Positions 15,418-24,895 of a stretch of 64,000 nt of DNA are shown here, piece by piece. The DNA is from Alphaproteobacteria bacterium (lineage in GTDB: Bacteria; Pseudomonadota; Alphaproteobacteria; UBA828). Under the pieces are notes generated by a model. The model searched no databases and was not told the DNA's origin. It worked only from the letters and a program-made list of their open reading frames with translations. The stretch lies in the NCBI GenBank assembly GCA_022820945.1, contig JAJEEP010000005.1, forward strand, positions 1 to 64,000. The letters run 5' to 3'. Position numbers and translations under genes: made by a program. Within the stretch, counting starts at the first letter, position 1. Every line of letters begins with the position of its first letter.

Positions 15418-17699
15418 TATGTCTCGCCCCCAGGCAGCGGGCCGGGCTTCATGAACGCGTTCAGGACGTTGGCGGTGACTTTCGACGCGCTGTTGTCGCA
15501 GGCGTCGATGGGGAGCGCCTGACCCCAGGCGATGGAGCTTGCGGACCACACCGCGCCGTCGTTCGGCGTGGTGAAGTAGGTCATGTCCGCGCGGATGCGG
15601 TGGTCCTGGGTGCCGCCCATGCCGGGGTAGTTGCAGAGGATGTCCTCCACCACCAGGGGGAAGTTGTCCGAATGCCCTTCCGATGAGGCGAGGATCAGTG
15701 TGTGCGGGGGCGTGCCGAGGGCGAGGTCGTAGCGGTCGAACTCGATGCCGGCGGCACCGCCCACGGCCAGCCCCCGATCGCCGATGATGTCGCCGTCGAT
15801 GCCCTCGAAGATCCAGGCGGCGGCGGGGTTCTCGGCATCGGGCATCTTGCGGTAGGGCTTGGATTCGTCCATGCCCTCGGAGGTGAAGCCGGTGCCGAGC
15901 AGCTTCTGCGGCGCCCGCCCGCGCCCGCGCCAGAGGCCGCCGCGCTCTCCGTTGCTCACCATGTAGTGCTCGCCGGGCTCGGCGGCCCAGGCCCGCGTGC
16001 CCATGTCGAGCCGGCGCACCTCCATCACGTCCATGTCGCCCGCGCGGAACGAGACGACCCAGTAATAGCCGTTGCCGGAGAGGTACATGAGCCTGCCGCC
16101 GGACGCGAGATAGTCCTCGGTCGCGTCCATCATGGCCTCGGAGTAGTACTCGGCGTGGGTGGCGTTGATGACGACGTTGTAGGGCTCGAGGCAAGCGAGG
16201 CCCTCCTGGTGCAGGTCCTCGTCGGTGATCACGTCGTAGTCGTAGCCCATGGTCTCCAGCCAGTAGATGACCGAGAGGTCGGCCGGGAACTGCCAGGGCA
16301 CCACCGTGGGCGCCATGCGGTGCTTGGGCCGCATGTTGAGGATGGGGCGGAGCCGGGTGGAGTAGCAGACGCCGGCGCCGTCCCGGTGGCTGTCGTAGCA
16401 GGAGACGCCGTATTCCGGGCGCTGGCGCAGCTCCAGGTCCCATTCGTGGATCACCGTCACCTGGCTGCTCAGCACCTGGGCCATGCCGGTGTCGAGGCCG
16501 ATGCGCTCGTTGGCGTAGGCCAGATAGCTGCAGGTGGGCATCAGCATCGCGATGGGCGCCGAGGGCTCCCTGGGCCGAAGGAAGAAGACCACGTGCTCTT
16601 CCGCATCGCCCGCCCTGAGTCTCGCGGCGTAGACGCCGCTCTTCACGTCCGGCACCTCCATGGAGATGGTCGGCTCCCAGCCGCAGTCGGCGAGCGCGTC
16701 CTCGTGGAACTCGATGCCGCCGAACTGCGCCGGCGCGTAGCGGAAGCAATCGTCGTGCCCGTTCCAGTTGAAGCCGGTCATGCCCCGCACCGGGCGGTTG
16801 ACGCCTTCGCCGTGGAGGCCCTGGGGGCCGGTGTCGACCACCGTGTCGCCGATGCCGGTCTCTCCATAGCCGGCCGTGGTGTCCCAGGCCGCGATGACGG
16901 TGTCGCTTGCCGGCGCGCCGCCCGCCCCTCGTGCAGCATCGAGCGCGTCGCGGCCCAGCACGGCGCCTGCGACGCCCGCGCGGTCGATCTTGCCGTTGTA
17001 GAGCTGGCTGGCGAAGGCGCTCCGCCCGGCCTCACGGTCGCCCGCGGCGGCCCACAGGAAATCGGCGTCCGCCGGCGCCGGGCTGGCCGAGAGCCGCGCG
17101 CTCGCGTGGCAGGAGCGCGGCAGCGGCACGATCTTGGAGAGGAGGTTGCTGTAGCGGTTCTCGATCGGCTCCTGGTAGAGCGTCGCCTCGCCGCTCGCCG
17201 GGTCCCAGGAGGCGGCCACCAGATACCACTGGCGCGCGATCAGCGGAATGTCGGCGCAGACCGCGGCCGTGTTGCCTGCGCCGTCGCCCACGCGGAATTC
17301 AAGCGTACCGGCCTTACCGATGCCGAGCGCATAGCCGGCGCCGTCGGCGATGGACCAGCGGGTGAGGATGCCCTGGCGACCGTCGTCAGGCGTCCGGGGC
17401 CAGATGTAGGCCCAGAGGGTGAAGGGACCGCTCGTGGCAAGCCGGCCCTCCGGGTCCGCGACGCGGACGAAGCTCCCGAGCTGCGTGTGTTGCCGGGTCA
17501 CGGCATGCGTCCCGTTCACCGTCGCATCCACCTCGCGCTCGACGAAGCCGGGCCCCTCCGGGTTCTCGTCGCCGTGGATCAGGCGCACGAGCTGGAGCTC
17601 GACCCGGTCCGTGCCCTCGGCGTTCACCATGATGTCGAGCCGCTCGCCCGGCCGCGCGCTGAAGCGGTCGCAGTAGCCCGCCAGGTGAATCTCTGCCAT
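15417..17699 (-). CDS. N,N-dimethylformamidase large (beta) subunit family protein
   Basis: 760 residues. The N-terminal half has a LamG/concanavalin-like domain (SGPFTLWAYIWPRTPDDGRQGIL...), and the C-terminal half is the catalytic domain of DMFase. Candidate iron ligands match those of the Paracoccus enzyme: Y392/Y395 in TCSYLAYANER, Y435 in VSCYDSHRD, and H515 and E517 in NATHAEYYS. The family hydrolyses DMF to dimethylamine and formate, but many members probably act on other amides. The small subunit is encoded just upstream (18 bases). The substrate here is unproven. Confidence 0.9.
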   Translation of the reverse strand: MAEIHLAGYCDRFSARPGERLDIMVNAEGTDRVELQLVRLIHGDENPEGPGFVEREVDATVNGTHAVTRQHTQLGSFVRVADPEGRLATSGPFTLWAYIWPRTPDDGRQGILTRWSIADGAGYALGIGKAGTLEFRVGDGAGNTAAVCADIPLIARQWYLVAASWDPASGEATLYQEPIENRYSNLLSKIVPLPRSCHASARLSASPAPADADFLWAAAGDREAGRSAFASQLYNGKIDRAGVAGAVLGRDALDAARGAGGAPASDTVIAAWDTTAGYGETGIGDTVVDTGPQGLHGEGVNRPVRGMTGFNWNGHDDCFRYAPAQFGGIEFHEDALADCGWEPTISMEVPDVKSGVYAARLRAGDAEEHVVFFLRPREPSAPIAMLMPTCSYLAYANERIGLDTGMAQVLSSQVTVIHEWDLELRQRPEYGVSCYDSHRDGAGVCYSTRLRPILNMRPKHRMAPTVVPWQFPADLSVIYWLETMGYDYDVITDEDLHQEGLACLEPYNVVINATHAEYYSEAMMDATEDYLASGGRLMYLSGNGYYWVVSFRAGDMDVMEVRRLDMGTRAWAAEPGEHYMVSNGERGGLWRGRGRAPQKLLGTGFTSEGMDESKPYRKMPDAENPAAAWIFEGIDGDIIGDRGLAVGGAAGIEFDRYDLALGTPPHTLILASSEGHSDNFPLVVEDILCNYPGMGGTQDHRIRADMTYFTTPNDGAVWSASSIAWGQALPIDACDNSASKVTANVLNAFMKPGPLPGGET

Positions 17700-17717
17700 C
17701 GCTCTTCCCCCCGGCCT

Positions 17718-18086
17718 TCAGGCGTCGCTCGCCATCAGCGCGTCCACCCGCATGAGGAAGACTGCGTGGAGCGCCTCGTTCTTGTCGGTGTAGATCGTGC
17801 CGTCCACGTCCTGGGGCAGGCCGCCCTCCTGCGCCGTGGTGGTCACGATCCTGTACTTGCGGTTGGCCTCGAGCTCGAACAGCACGTACTTGCCCTCGAA
17901 GGGCCCGCGCCGGAAGTAGTTGAGCACGCGCTCCAGATCGTCCGAGTGCTGGCCGAGCGGGCTCGCGCGGTATTCCTCGATGAGCGCCGGCGTGATGAGG
18001 GTCCTGAGGTGCGCGCGCAGCTGCCTGTCGAAGCGCCGCTGGTACACCTTGTCCCTGTCGTGATGGGCGGCCGTCTCGCCTGCCAT
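17718..18086 (-). CDS. N,N-dimethylformamidase small (alpha) subunit homologue
   Basis: 122 residues, close to the roughly 130 of known DMFase small subunits. The shared pattern is a helical N-terminus (QLRAHLRTLITPALIEEYRASPLGQHSDDLERVLNYFRRGP), then GKYVLFELEANRKYRIVT, and the C-terminal motif EALHAVFLMRVD. In the characterised enzyme this subunit stabilises the (alpha-beta)2 assembly. It is the first gene of a two-gene operon with the large subunit. A GGGAG ribosome binding site precedes the ATG at 18086. Confidence 0.85.
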   Translation of the reverse strand: MAGETAAHHDRDKVYQRRFDRQLRAHLRTLITPALIEEYRASPLGQHSDDLERVLNYFRRGPFEGKYVLFELEANRKYRIVTTTAQEGGLPQDVDGTIYTDKNEALHAVFLMRVDALMASDA

Positions 18087-18210
18087 ACCTTGTACTCCCG
18101 GTCGTGAACGGGCGGGCAGGATAACCCCCGTCTCGCGTCCGGGTCATCTGGCTCCGATCCGTGCTAGGTTCCGGCGCACCGGGCCAGCGACGGAGTGGGA
18201 GAGGCGCGAC

Positions 18211-19080
18211 ATGAAAGAGTTGGGCAAGCGTGGGGTGTGGATATTCCCGGATGCGCCATCGGCGCGCGAAGTCGCGGCCTTTGCGCAGGCGGCGGAAGGC
18301 CTGGGCTACGACGCGCTCTGGTATCCCGAGGGCACGGGCTTCGAGAGCCTCAGCTTCGCCGGTTTCGTGCTGTCGGAAACCGAGCGGCTCTGCGCCGCAA
18401 GCGGCATCGCCAACATCTACGCGCGGGATGCGGTGGCCGCGATCTCGGGCCACGACACCCTCAATCACTTCTATGGCGATCGATTCGTGCTCGGGCTCGG
18501 CGTCTCGCACGTGCCGCTGGTGGAGGGATTCCGCGGGCATGCCTACGCTAAGCCCGTGGCGACCATGCGCGCCTACCTCGACGCCATGGACGCGGCCGAG
18601 GTGGCCATTCCTGCGCAGGAGCGGAACGTTGTGCTTGCCGCTCTTGGGCCCCGGATGCTGGCACTGGCCGCGGAGCGCACGCAGGGCGCGCACCCTTACA
18701 ACGTGACGCCGGAGCACACCGCGCGGGCGCGGGAGATCGTGGGGCCCGATGCCTGGCTCTGCGTCGAGCAGAAGGTTTGCGTCACCAACGAGGCATCGAC
18801 GGCGCGCAACGTCGCGGCGCAGACCCTCTCGATCTACATGCCGCTCACCAACTATCGCAACAACTGGCTCAGCCTCGGCTTCGGCGAGGACGAGCTGGGC
18901 GAGCGGGGCAGCGACCGCTTCCTCGATGCCATGGTCGCCTGGGGCAAGCCCGAGACCGTGCGCGAGCGGATCAGGGAGCACTTCGACGCGGGCGCCAGCC
19001 ACGTCTGCATCCAGCCTCTCGATCCGGCCGGCAGCACGGCGCCCGACCTGAACGCCGTCGAGGCCCTGGCAGCGCTCTAA
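18211..19080 (+). CDS. LLM-class flavin-dependent oxidoreductase
   Basis: 289 residues with the luciferase-like TIM-barrel pattern: AREVAAFAQAAEGLGYDALWYPEG, ASGIANIYARDAVAAISGHDTLNHFYGDRFVLGLGVSH, AALGPRMLALAAERTQGAHPYNVTPEHTARARE. It resembles the subfamily annotated as probable F420- or FMN-dependent oxidoreductases, but the cofactor cannot be told here. It is divergent from the dimethylformamidase-like operon and followed 84 bases later by a ThDP enzyme, so an oxidation of an amine- or acyl-type intermediate is possible. Confidence 0.88.
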   Translation: MKELGKRGVWIFPDAPSAREVAAFAQAAEGLGYDALWYPEGTGFESLSFAGFVLSETERLCAASGIANIYARDAVAAISGHDTLNHFYGDRFVLGLGVSHVPLVEGFRGHAYAKPVATMRAYLDAMDAAEVAIPAQERNVVLAALGPRMLALAAERTQGAHPYNVTPEHTARAREIVGPDAWLCVEQKVCVTNEASTARNVAAQTLSIYMPLTNYRNNWLSLGFGEDELGERGSDRFLDAMVAWGKPETVRERIREHFDAGASHVCIQPLDPAGSTAPDLNAVEALAAL

Positions 19081-19164
19081 GCACACGGTAAGCGTGTCGC
19101 CACGCCTCGATTTGCGGGCGACGGGCGCGCGCGCAAACGAATGGTGGATAGTGGGGAGACCAGC

Positions 19165-20817
19165 ATGACCGGCGCCGATCTCTTGGTGAAGATTCTGAAA
19201 GCGGAAGGCGTCCGCCAGTGCCTCTGCTTCCCCATGACCCCGATCATCGAGGCGATGGCACGCGCCGGGCTCCGCGTCATCACCACGCGGCAGGAGCGCG
19301 TGGCCGGCAACATGGCGGACGGTGTCTCGCGCTCCACCAACGGCCGCGAGATCGGCGTCTTCACGGTCCAGGCGCTGGCGGGGTCGGAGAACGCGTTCGC
19401 CGGCGTCGCCCAGGCGCACACGGATTCCTCGCCGGTGCTCTTCCTCCCCGGCCACCCCGGCACGTCCTACGTGGACCAGGCGCCCACCTTCGACAGCAAG
19501 GCGAATTACGCCGCCACCACGAAGATGGCGCAGAAGGTGCTGGCCGCCGACCACATGCCGATCAAGCTGCGCCAGGCCTTCACGGCGCTCCGCTCCGGCC
19601 GGCCGCAGCCGGTGATGCTGGAGCTGCTGGGCGATGCGTGCGCGGGCGAGGTGAACGGTGCGCCCGAGTACACGCCAGTGCGGCGCATGCGCTCTGCGGC
19701 CGACGACGGCGCGGTGCGGGAGGCGGCCGAGCGCCTGCTCCAGGCCGAGACGCCTATGATCTGGGCCGGCCAGGGCGTGCTCTATGCCGAGGCGAGCGAC
19801 GAGCTGCGCGAGGTGGCCGGGCTGCTCGGCGCGCCCGTGATGACGACGCTGCAGGGAAAGAGCGCGATCCCCGAGGTGCATCCGCTGGCGGCGGGCGTTG
19901 GCGCGCTGTCCACCACCGCCATGGCAGCGCACTACCTGCAGGCGAGCGATTGCATGCTCGCCGTTGGCTCGAGCCTGACCCGCGCGCCCTTTACGCCGGT
20001 GATTCCGGATGGCAAGACCCTCATCCACGCAACGGTCGATCCCATCGACATCAACAAGGAATATGCCGCCGCCGTCGGCATCGTGGCCGACGCCAAGCTC
20101 TTTCTGGGTCAGCTCGCCGCCGAGCTCAGGCGCCATGTGGGCGAGGGCCGGGCCGAGCGCCGCGCCGAGACCGCCGACACCAACGCCCGCATAAAGGCGG
20201 AATGGCACGCCGAGTACGAGCCGTTGTTCGCCGATGCTTCGGCGCCGATCAACGGTTACCGCATGATGCGCGAGCTCTGGTCGGTGCTCGACCCGGAGAC
20301 GACGATGCTCACCCACGAGTCCGGCGCGTCCCGGGATATCCAGAGCGTCTTCTACGAGTCCGGCCCGCCGCGCAGCTACCTGGGCTGGGGCCAGTCCTCG
20401 CAGCTCGGCTTCTCCCTCGGCCTCGCCATGGGCGCGAAGCTCGCGAACCCCGACAAGCTGGTAGTCAACGTGATGGGCGATGCCTCGGTGGGCATGACCG
20501 GGATGGACTGGGAGACCGCGTCCCGCAACGACATCCCGATCCTCACCGTGATCAAGCACGATTCGATCTTCTCCGGCTACGACCGCAACATCCCCGAGGC
20601 CTCGGCGCGCTTTGAGGCGAACCGGCAGCAGGGCGACTACGCGACCATCGCGGCGAGCCTCGGCTGCCACGCTGAGAAGGTGACCGAGCCGGCGGCGCTC
20701 AGGCCCGCGCTGGAGCGCGCGATCCGCGCCAACCGCGAAGGCCAGCCTGCGGTGGTGGACGTCATCACCGCCGAGACCCGCAAGCTCTCACGCCTCGCGC
20801 CGACCTCGATCGGCTGA
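19165..20817 (+). CDS. thiamine-diphosphate-dependent enzyme (acetolactate-synthase-like)
   Basis: 550 residues from the ATG at 19165, preceded by GGGGAG; an upstream ATG at 19141 lacks such a site. Three ThDP-enzyme domains are visible: the PYR domain with the catalytic Glu in ITTRQERVAGNMADG, a central domain (PMIWAGQGVLYAEASDELREVAGLL), and the PP domain with VVNVMGDASVGMTGMDWETA binding Mg-ThDP. No FAD motif typical of AlsS/IlvB was recognised. It could be a 2-oxo acid decarboxylase, lyase or oxalyl-CoA-type enzyme. It precedes a pair of duplicated SDR genes. Confidence 0.85.
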   Translation: MTGADLLVKILKAEGVRQCLCFPMTPIIEAMARAGLRVITTRQERVAGNMADGVSRSTNGREIGVFTVQALAGSENAFAGVAQAHTDSSPVLFLPGHPGTSYVDQAPTFDSKANYAATTKMAQKVLAADHMPIKLRQAFTALRSGRPQPVMLELLGDACAGEVNGAPEYTPVRRMRSAADDGAVREAAERLLQAETPMIWAGQGVLYAEASDELREVAGLLGAPVMTTLQGKSAIPEVHPLAAGVGALSTTAMAAHYLQASDCMLAVGSSLTRAPFTPVIPDGKTLIHATVDPIDINKEYAAAVGIVADAKLFLGQLAAELRRHVGEGRAERRAETADTNARIKAEWHAEYEPLFADASAPINGYRMMRELWSVLDPETTMLTHESGASRDIQSVFYESGPPRSYLGWGQSSQLGFSLGLAMGAKLANPDKLVVNVMGDASVGMTGMDWETASRNDIPILTVIKHDSIFSGYDRNIPEASARFEANRQQGDYATIAASLGCHAEKVTEPAALRPALERAIRANREGQPAVVDVITAETRKLSRLAPTSIG

Positions 20818-20892
20818 GTCTCGCGACCCGATCTCCGGGCGCACGACCCTGCGCGCGAGCGGCAGCCGCCGCAACGAAGGAACGAGACCACG

Positions 20893-21654
20893 ATGGGAAG
20901 ACTGAACGACAAGGTCGCGGTGGTCACCGGCGGCTCGCGCGGCATCGGCGCCGCCATCGCGCGCCGCTTCGGCGCAGAGGGGGCGCGCGTGGCGGTGGTC
21001 TACAGGGCGGCGGCCGAGGCCGCGAACGAGGTCGTCGCGTCGATCGAGGCCGGCGGCGGTGAGGCGACAGCCATCCGCTGCAACGTGGCGCAGACGAAAG
21101 AGTGCGCGGCCATGGCGGAGGGCGTGGCGGCGGCATTCGGCGGCGCCGACATTCTCGTCAACAATGCGGGCATCCATCTTCTGACCGACCTCGGCCAGAC
21201 CACCGAAGACCAGTGGGACCGGCAGATGGACACCAACGTCAAGGGCGCCTACTTCGCAGCCCAGGCGCTGCTGCCGCAGATGATGGCCCGCGGTGGCGGC
21301 AAGATCATCAACATCGGCTCGATCGTCGGCGAGACCGCCATCATGCGCTCGGCGGTCTACTGCGCCAGCAAGGGCGCGCTCAAGCTGATGACCAAGTCGC
21401 TCGCGCTCGACCTGCGCCCGCACAACATCCAGGTGAACAGCCTTTCGCCCGGCTGCGTCGCGACCGATATGAACGCCCGCTACCGGGTCGAGATCGAGGG
21501 CTACGCCGAATCCCTGCAGGGCCGCTTCGGGCCGGGCGATCCGTGGATGACGCCCGACGACATGGCGGGCACCGCCCTCTATCTGGCGTCATCGGATTCC
21601 GATACGGTCACCGGCGCCAACATCATGGTGGACAAAGGCTATTCCGCCTACTGA
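20893..21654 (+). CDS. SDR-family oxidoreductase, tandem copy 1
   Basis: 253 residues of the classical SDR type: cofactor motif VVTGGSRGIGAAIA near residue 10, NNAG at about 89, catalytic Ser in NIGSIVGET and YxxxK in AVYCASKGALK. The C-terminus PDDMAGTALYLASSDSDTVTGANIMVD is the usual FabG-like end. It is about 80% identical to the next gene (47 differences in 253 residues by my count), so the pair arose by recent tandem duplication. Substrate unknown; 3-oxoacyl or sugar alcohol oxidation are common for the family. Confidence 0.93.
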   Translation: MGRLNDKVAVVTGGSRGIGAAIARRFGAEGARVAVVYRAAAEAANEVVASIEAGGGEATAIRCNVAQTKECAAMAEGVAAAFGGADILVNNAGIHLLTDLGQTTEDQWDRQMDTNVKGAYFAAQALLPQMMARGGGKIINIGSIVGETAIMRSAVYCASKGALKLMTKSLALDLRPHNIQVNSLSPGCVATDMNARYRVEIEGYAESLQGRFGPGDPWMTPDDMAGTALYLASSDSDTVTGANIMVDKGYSAY

Positions 21655-21714
21655 CCCGCTCGGCAAGAATACGACGTGGCCGGCACGCGGGCGCAACCAG
21701 AGGACGAGACCAGG

Positions 21715-22476
21715 ATGGGAAGGCTGAACGACAAGGTGGCAGTGGTGACAGGCGGCTCACGCGGTATCGGTGCCGCCATCGCCCGCCGTTTCGGTGCGGA
21801 GGGCGCGCGCGTCGCCGTGGTCTACAAGGCGGCGGCCGAGGCCGCAGACGAGGTCGTGACCGACATCAAGGCCGCCGGCAGTGAGGCCACCGCCATCCGC
21901 TGCGACGTGGCGCAGACGCAGGACTGCAACGCCATGGCGGACGCCGTGGCGGCAGCCTTCGGCGGTGCCGACATCCTCGTGAACAACGCGGGCATCTACC
22001 TGCTGACGATGCCGGGCGAGACCAGCGAGGACGAGTGGGACAGCCAGATGAACACCAACGTCAAGGGCGCCTACTTCGCCGCGCAGGCGCTGCTGCCGCA
22101 GATGATGGCCCGCGGCGGCGGCAAGATCGTCAACATCGGCTCGATCGCAGGCGAGACAGGGATTCCCGCTTCGGCGGTCTACTGCGCCACCAAGGGCGCG
22201 ATCAAGCTGATGACCAAGTCGCTCGCGCTCGATCTCCGCCCGCACAACATCCAGGTGAACAGCCTCTCGCCGGGCTGCGTCGAATCCGACATGAACGCCG
22301 GCTACCGGGCCGAGCTTAAGGAATTCATGGATGCCCTGCAGGGCCGCTTCGGCGTCGGCAATCCGTGGATGGTGCCGGACGACATGGCGGGTACGGCGGT
22401 GTTTCTCGCGTCCTCGGATTCGGACACGGTCACGGGAGCCAACGTCATGGTCGACAACGGCTATTCCGCCTTCTGA
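21715..22476 (+). CDS. SDR-family oxidoreductase, tandem copy 2
   Basis: 253 residues, from the ATG at 21715 that aligns with the start of copy 1; an upstream in-frame start at 21676 only translates the intergenic region. It has the same motifs as copy 1 (VVTGGSRGIGAAIA, NNAG, SIAGETGIPASAVYCATKGAIK). Differences concentrate around residues 90-115 and 205-225, i.e. the substrate-binding loop, suggesting changed specificity after duplication. Its stop is 12 bases from the convergent molybdopterin oxidoreductase gene. Confidence 0.93.
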   Translation: MGRLNDKVAVVTGGSRGIGAAIARRFGAEGARVAVVYKAAAEAADEVVTDIKAAGSEATAIRCDVAQTQDCNAMADAVAAAFGGADILVNNAGIYLLTMPGETSEDEWDSQMNTNVKGAYFAAQALLPQMMARGGGKIVNIGSIAGETGIPASAVYCATKGAIKLMTKSLALDLRPHNIQVNSLSPGCVESDMNAGYRAELKEFMDALQGRFGVGNPWMVPDDMAGTAVFLASSDSDTVTGANVMVDNGYSAF

Positions 22477-22488
22477 TCCGGTCGAAGA

Positions 22489-24867
22489 TCAGCCTGCCGG
22501 TGTCGATGAGCGCTCCAGCCGGCAGCGGTAGGCCCTGAGCGGCACGCAGCCGCCGATGGGATCGAAGGTCTCGTTGCCGATCGCCGCGTTCAGATTGGCG
22601 CCGTCGGTGATCGGGTAGCCGGGGAGCGAGAGTTCCTCGCAGGCCTGCCACCAGCCGTGCGTGGCGCTTACCACCTGGGGATGGAGTTTCTTGGCGAAGC
22701 GGGCCCGGCCCCGCAGCGTGCCGTGGGGCGTGGTCAGCGCGACCCAGTCGCCCTCGCCGACCTCATGGGCGGCGGCCGTCTCCGGGTTGATGTCCACCAT
22801 GGGGTCTGGCTCGTGCCGCCTGAGCGATGGCAGATTGCGGCTCATGCTGTGCATGAAGTGCGGTGACTTGCCGCCGGTCAGCACCAGCGGGAAGGCCGCC
22901 GCACGGTCCCCGTCGTCGCCATCGTCGAGTACTGTCTCGACATAGTCGGGCAGCGGGTCGTAACCGTGATCGAGGAAGTGCTCGGCGTAAATCTCGACCT
23001 TGCCGGTCGGCGTATCGAATCCGGCCGGGCTGCCGTCGACGGACTCGGCGTACTTGCGCCGGCGCACCGGCTGCGCCGTCGAGAGACCCCGCGGCGCCGC
23101 CCGCAGCTCCTCCAGCGTCAGACCGCTCGGCTCGATGCGGTACTGCATGGCTGCATCGATATCGCCCTGCCAGAACATGTTGCCGAGGCCCAGGCGCTCG
23201 GCCAGTGCGAAGGCAATCCAGGTGTCGGAGCGAGACTCGCCCCGCGCCTCCACGGCGGCGGGACGGAGCTGGAGCCACCCGCTCGCCTCGTCGTCCACTA
23301 CGAAGTCCGTGCAAAGGCCCTCACGCTCGAAGGCCGAGGCGACCGGCAGGACGATGTCCGCGTACTGCGCCGTCGGGGTCATGAAGAGATCGGTGTGAAC
23401 CATGAACTCGAGCGCAGCAAGCGCGCGAGCGCCGCGCGCACCGTCGGCGTGGGAATAGAGGATGTTCTTGCCGAAGTTCACCAGCGCGCGCACCGGGTAG
23501 GGCCGTTGCTCGAGGATCGCGTCGTAAAACACGTCGGTGTTGATCCAGCCCTCTGTTTCGGGGCCGAGCGGCCGCTCTGCCAGCCCGATCGTCTTGTCGC
23601 GCAGTGCCTCCGGCAACAAGTCCATGCTCATCACGTCGTTCGTCGGGACCTTGGCGTGCACGACGCTGCCGCCGTCGGCGTCGAAGCTCCCGGTGAGCGC
23701 ATAGAGCAACGCGACGGCACGGTTGGTCTGGCCCGCGTTCGCCTGCATCTCGAGCCCGGTCCAGGAATGAAGCGAAACCGGCCCCGACGTGCCGATTAGT
23801 CGCGCCGTCTCGCGCACCTGCGCCGCCGGGACATGGGAGATGGCCTCGACCCGCTCGGGCGGATAGCGCCGGCAGAGCTCCGCATAGAGGTCGAACGCGG
23901 GGCGGCAGGCAAGGGTGCCGCCGACGCCCTCGACCTCATAGCGGCCTTCCAGCGCGAGCGCGGCATCCTCGCGCTCGTAGGTCCCGCGCCCGCCGTCGTA
24001 GCGGAGCGGTGCGCCCGACGCGCTGTCCCAGGCGACGCGTGCGGCAGGGTCGCCGCCCTCGTCGAGGTCGGCGCCGGTGAGAAAGCGGCCGGTGTCCTCG
24101 CGCACCAGGAACGGGCCGTTGGTCCAGCGTGTGACGAAGGCGCGATCGAACAGGTCCTCGTCAATCATCACGCCGGCCAGGCCCAGCGCCAGCGCCCCGT
24201 CGCTGCCCGGGCGCACGCGGAGCCACTGATCGGCCTTGACCGCGAGGCCGGCATGGCGCGGGTCGATCACCACGAGCTTGGCGCCGCGCGCCTTGGCGTT
24301 CGCGACCCGGGTGCCGTGGGCGAGCCAGGTCGCGCTCGGGTTGTGCCCCCAGAGGATGACGCAGCCGGTGCGGGGAAGATCGGGCACGGGCAGCGGCACG
24401 CCGAAAGTCTGGGCGAAAAACATGTCTTTGCCGAAGCCGCACAGCTCCATCGCGATCACCGCGTTGGAGCTGCCGAAGGCGCGGCGCAGACGCTCAACCC
24501 AGACAAAGCCGTCCTGCATCGCGGTGCCGGCCGTCGTCGTGATGGCGAAGGCGACCGACTCCGAGCCGGACTCGTTCGCCAACCGCGCGAGCGTGTCGGC
24601 AATGGTGTCGAGCGCCTCGTCCCACGAGATTTTCTGCCAGCCTGGATCGTCGTCCCCTTTCGGCCGTGTCCGCTTCATCGGGTGGAGCAGGCGGTCGGGG
24701 CTATGCACCAGCTCGGGCGCGGCCCGGCCCTTGGCGCAAAGCGCCTGGCCCGTGGGATGCTCCGGGTCTGGATCGACCGCGACGAGGCGGCCGTCCTCCA
24801 CCGTGGAGATGCAGCCGCAGCGCGACCAGCAGAGCGCGCAGAAACCGTGGACTCGTTCGGTGGCCAT
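22489..24867 (-). CDS. molybdopterin-dependent oxidoreductase (formate-dehydrogenase/DMSO-reductase family)
   Basis: 792 residues. An N-terminal 4Fe-4S motif has C10-x2-C13-x3-C17-x26-C44, followed by the molybdopterin domains: CVILWGHNPSATW, AKLVVIDPRHAGLAVKADQWLRVRPGSDGALALG, and a C-terminal MopB-binding domain with LTGGKSPHFMHS. C143 in MELCGFGKDMF is a candidate metal ligand. No twin-arginine leader is present, so it is cytoplasmic. No electron-transfer subunit adjoins. Formate oxidation would fit the formate released by a DMFase, but other substrates are equally possible. Confidence 0.88.
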   Translation of the reverse strand: MATERVHGFCALCWSRCGCISTVEDGRLVAVDPDPEHPTGQALCAKGRAAPELVHSPDRLLHPMKRTRPKGDDDPGWQKISWDEALDTIADTLARLANESGSESVAFAITTTAGTAMQDGFVWVERLRRAFGSSNAVIAMELCGFGKDMFFAQTFGVPLPVPDLPRTGCVILWGHNPSATWLAHGTRVANAKARGAKLVVIDPRHAGLAVKADQWLRVRPGSDGALALGLAGVMIDEDLFDRAFVTRWTNGPFLVREDTGRFLTGADLDEGGDPAARVAWDSASGAPLRYDGGRGTYEREDAALALEGRYEVEGVGGTLACRPAFDLYAELCRRYPPERVEAISHVPAAQVRETARLIGTSGPVSLHSWTGLEMQANAGQTNRAVALLYALTGSFDADGGSVVHAKVPTNDVMSMDLLPEALRDKTIGLAERPLGPETEGWINTDVFYDAILEQRPYPVRALVNFGKNILYSHADGARGARALAALEFMVHTDLFMTPTAQYADIVLPVASAFEREGLCTDFVVDDEASGWLQLRPAAVEARGESRSDTWIAFALAERLGLGNMFWQGDIDAAMQYRIEPSGLTLEELRAAPRGLSTAQPVRRRKYAESVDGSPAGFDTPTGKVEIYAEHFLDHGYDPLPDYVETVLDDGDDGDRAAAFPLVLTGGKSPHFMHSMSRNLPSLRRHEPDPMVDINPETAAAHEVGEGDWVALTTPHGTLRGRARFAKKLHPQVVSATHGWWQACEELSLPGYPITDGANLNAAIGNETFDPIGGCVPLRAYRCRLERSSTPAG

Positions 24868-24895
24868 GATCTGCGTCCCTCTATGATGGGCGCGG

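Noticed and set aside
15702-18107. 801-codon plus-strand open frame opposite the DMFase-like gene
   Set aside because: Shadow frame with low-complexity composition; DMFase motifs and ribosome binding site support the minus strand.
17386-20670. 1094-codon minus-strand open frame
   Set aside because: Antisense to the LLM and ThDP genes and overlapping the DMFase genes out of frame; compositional artefact.
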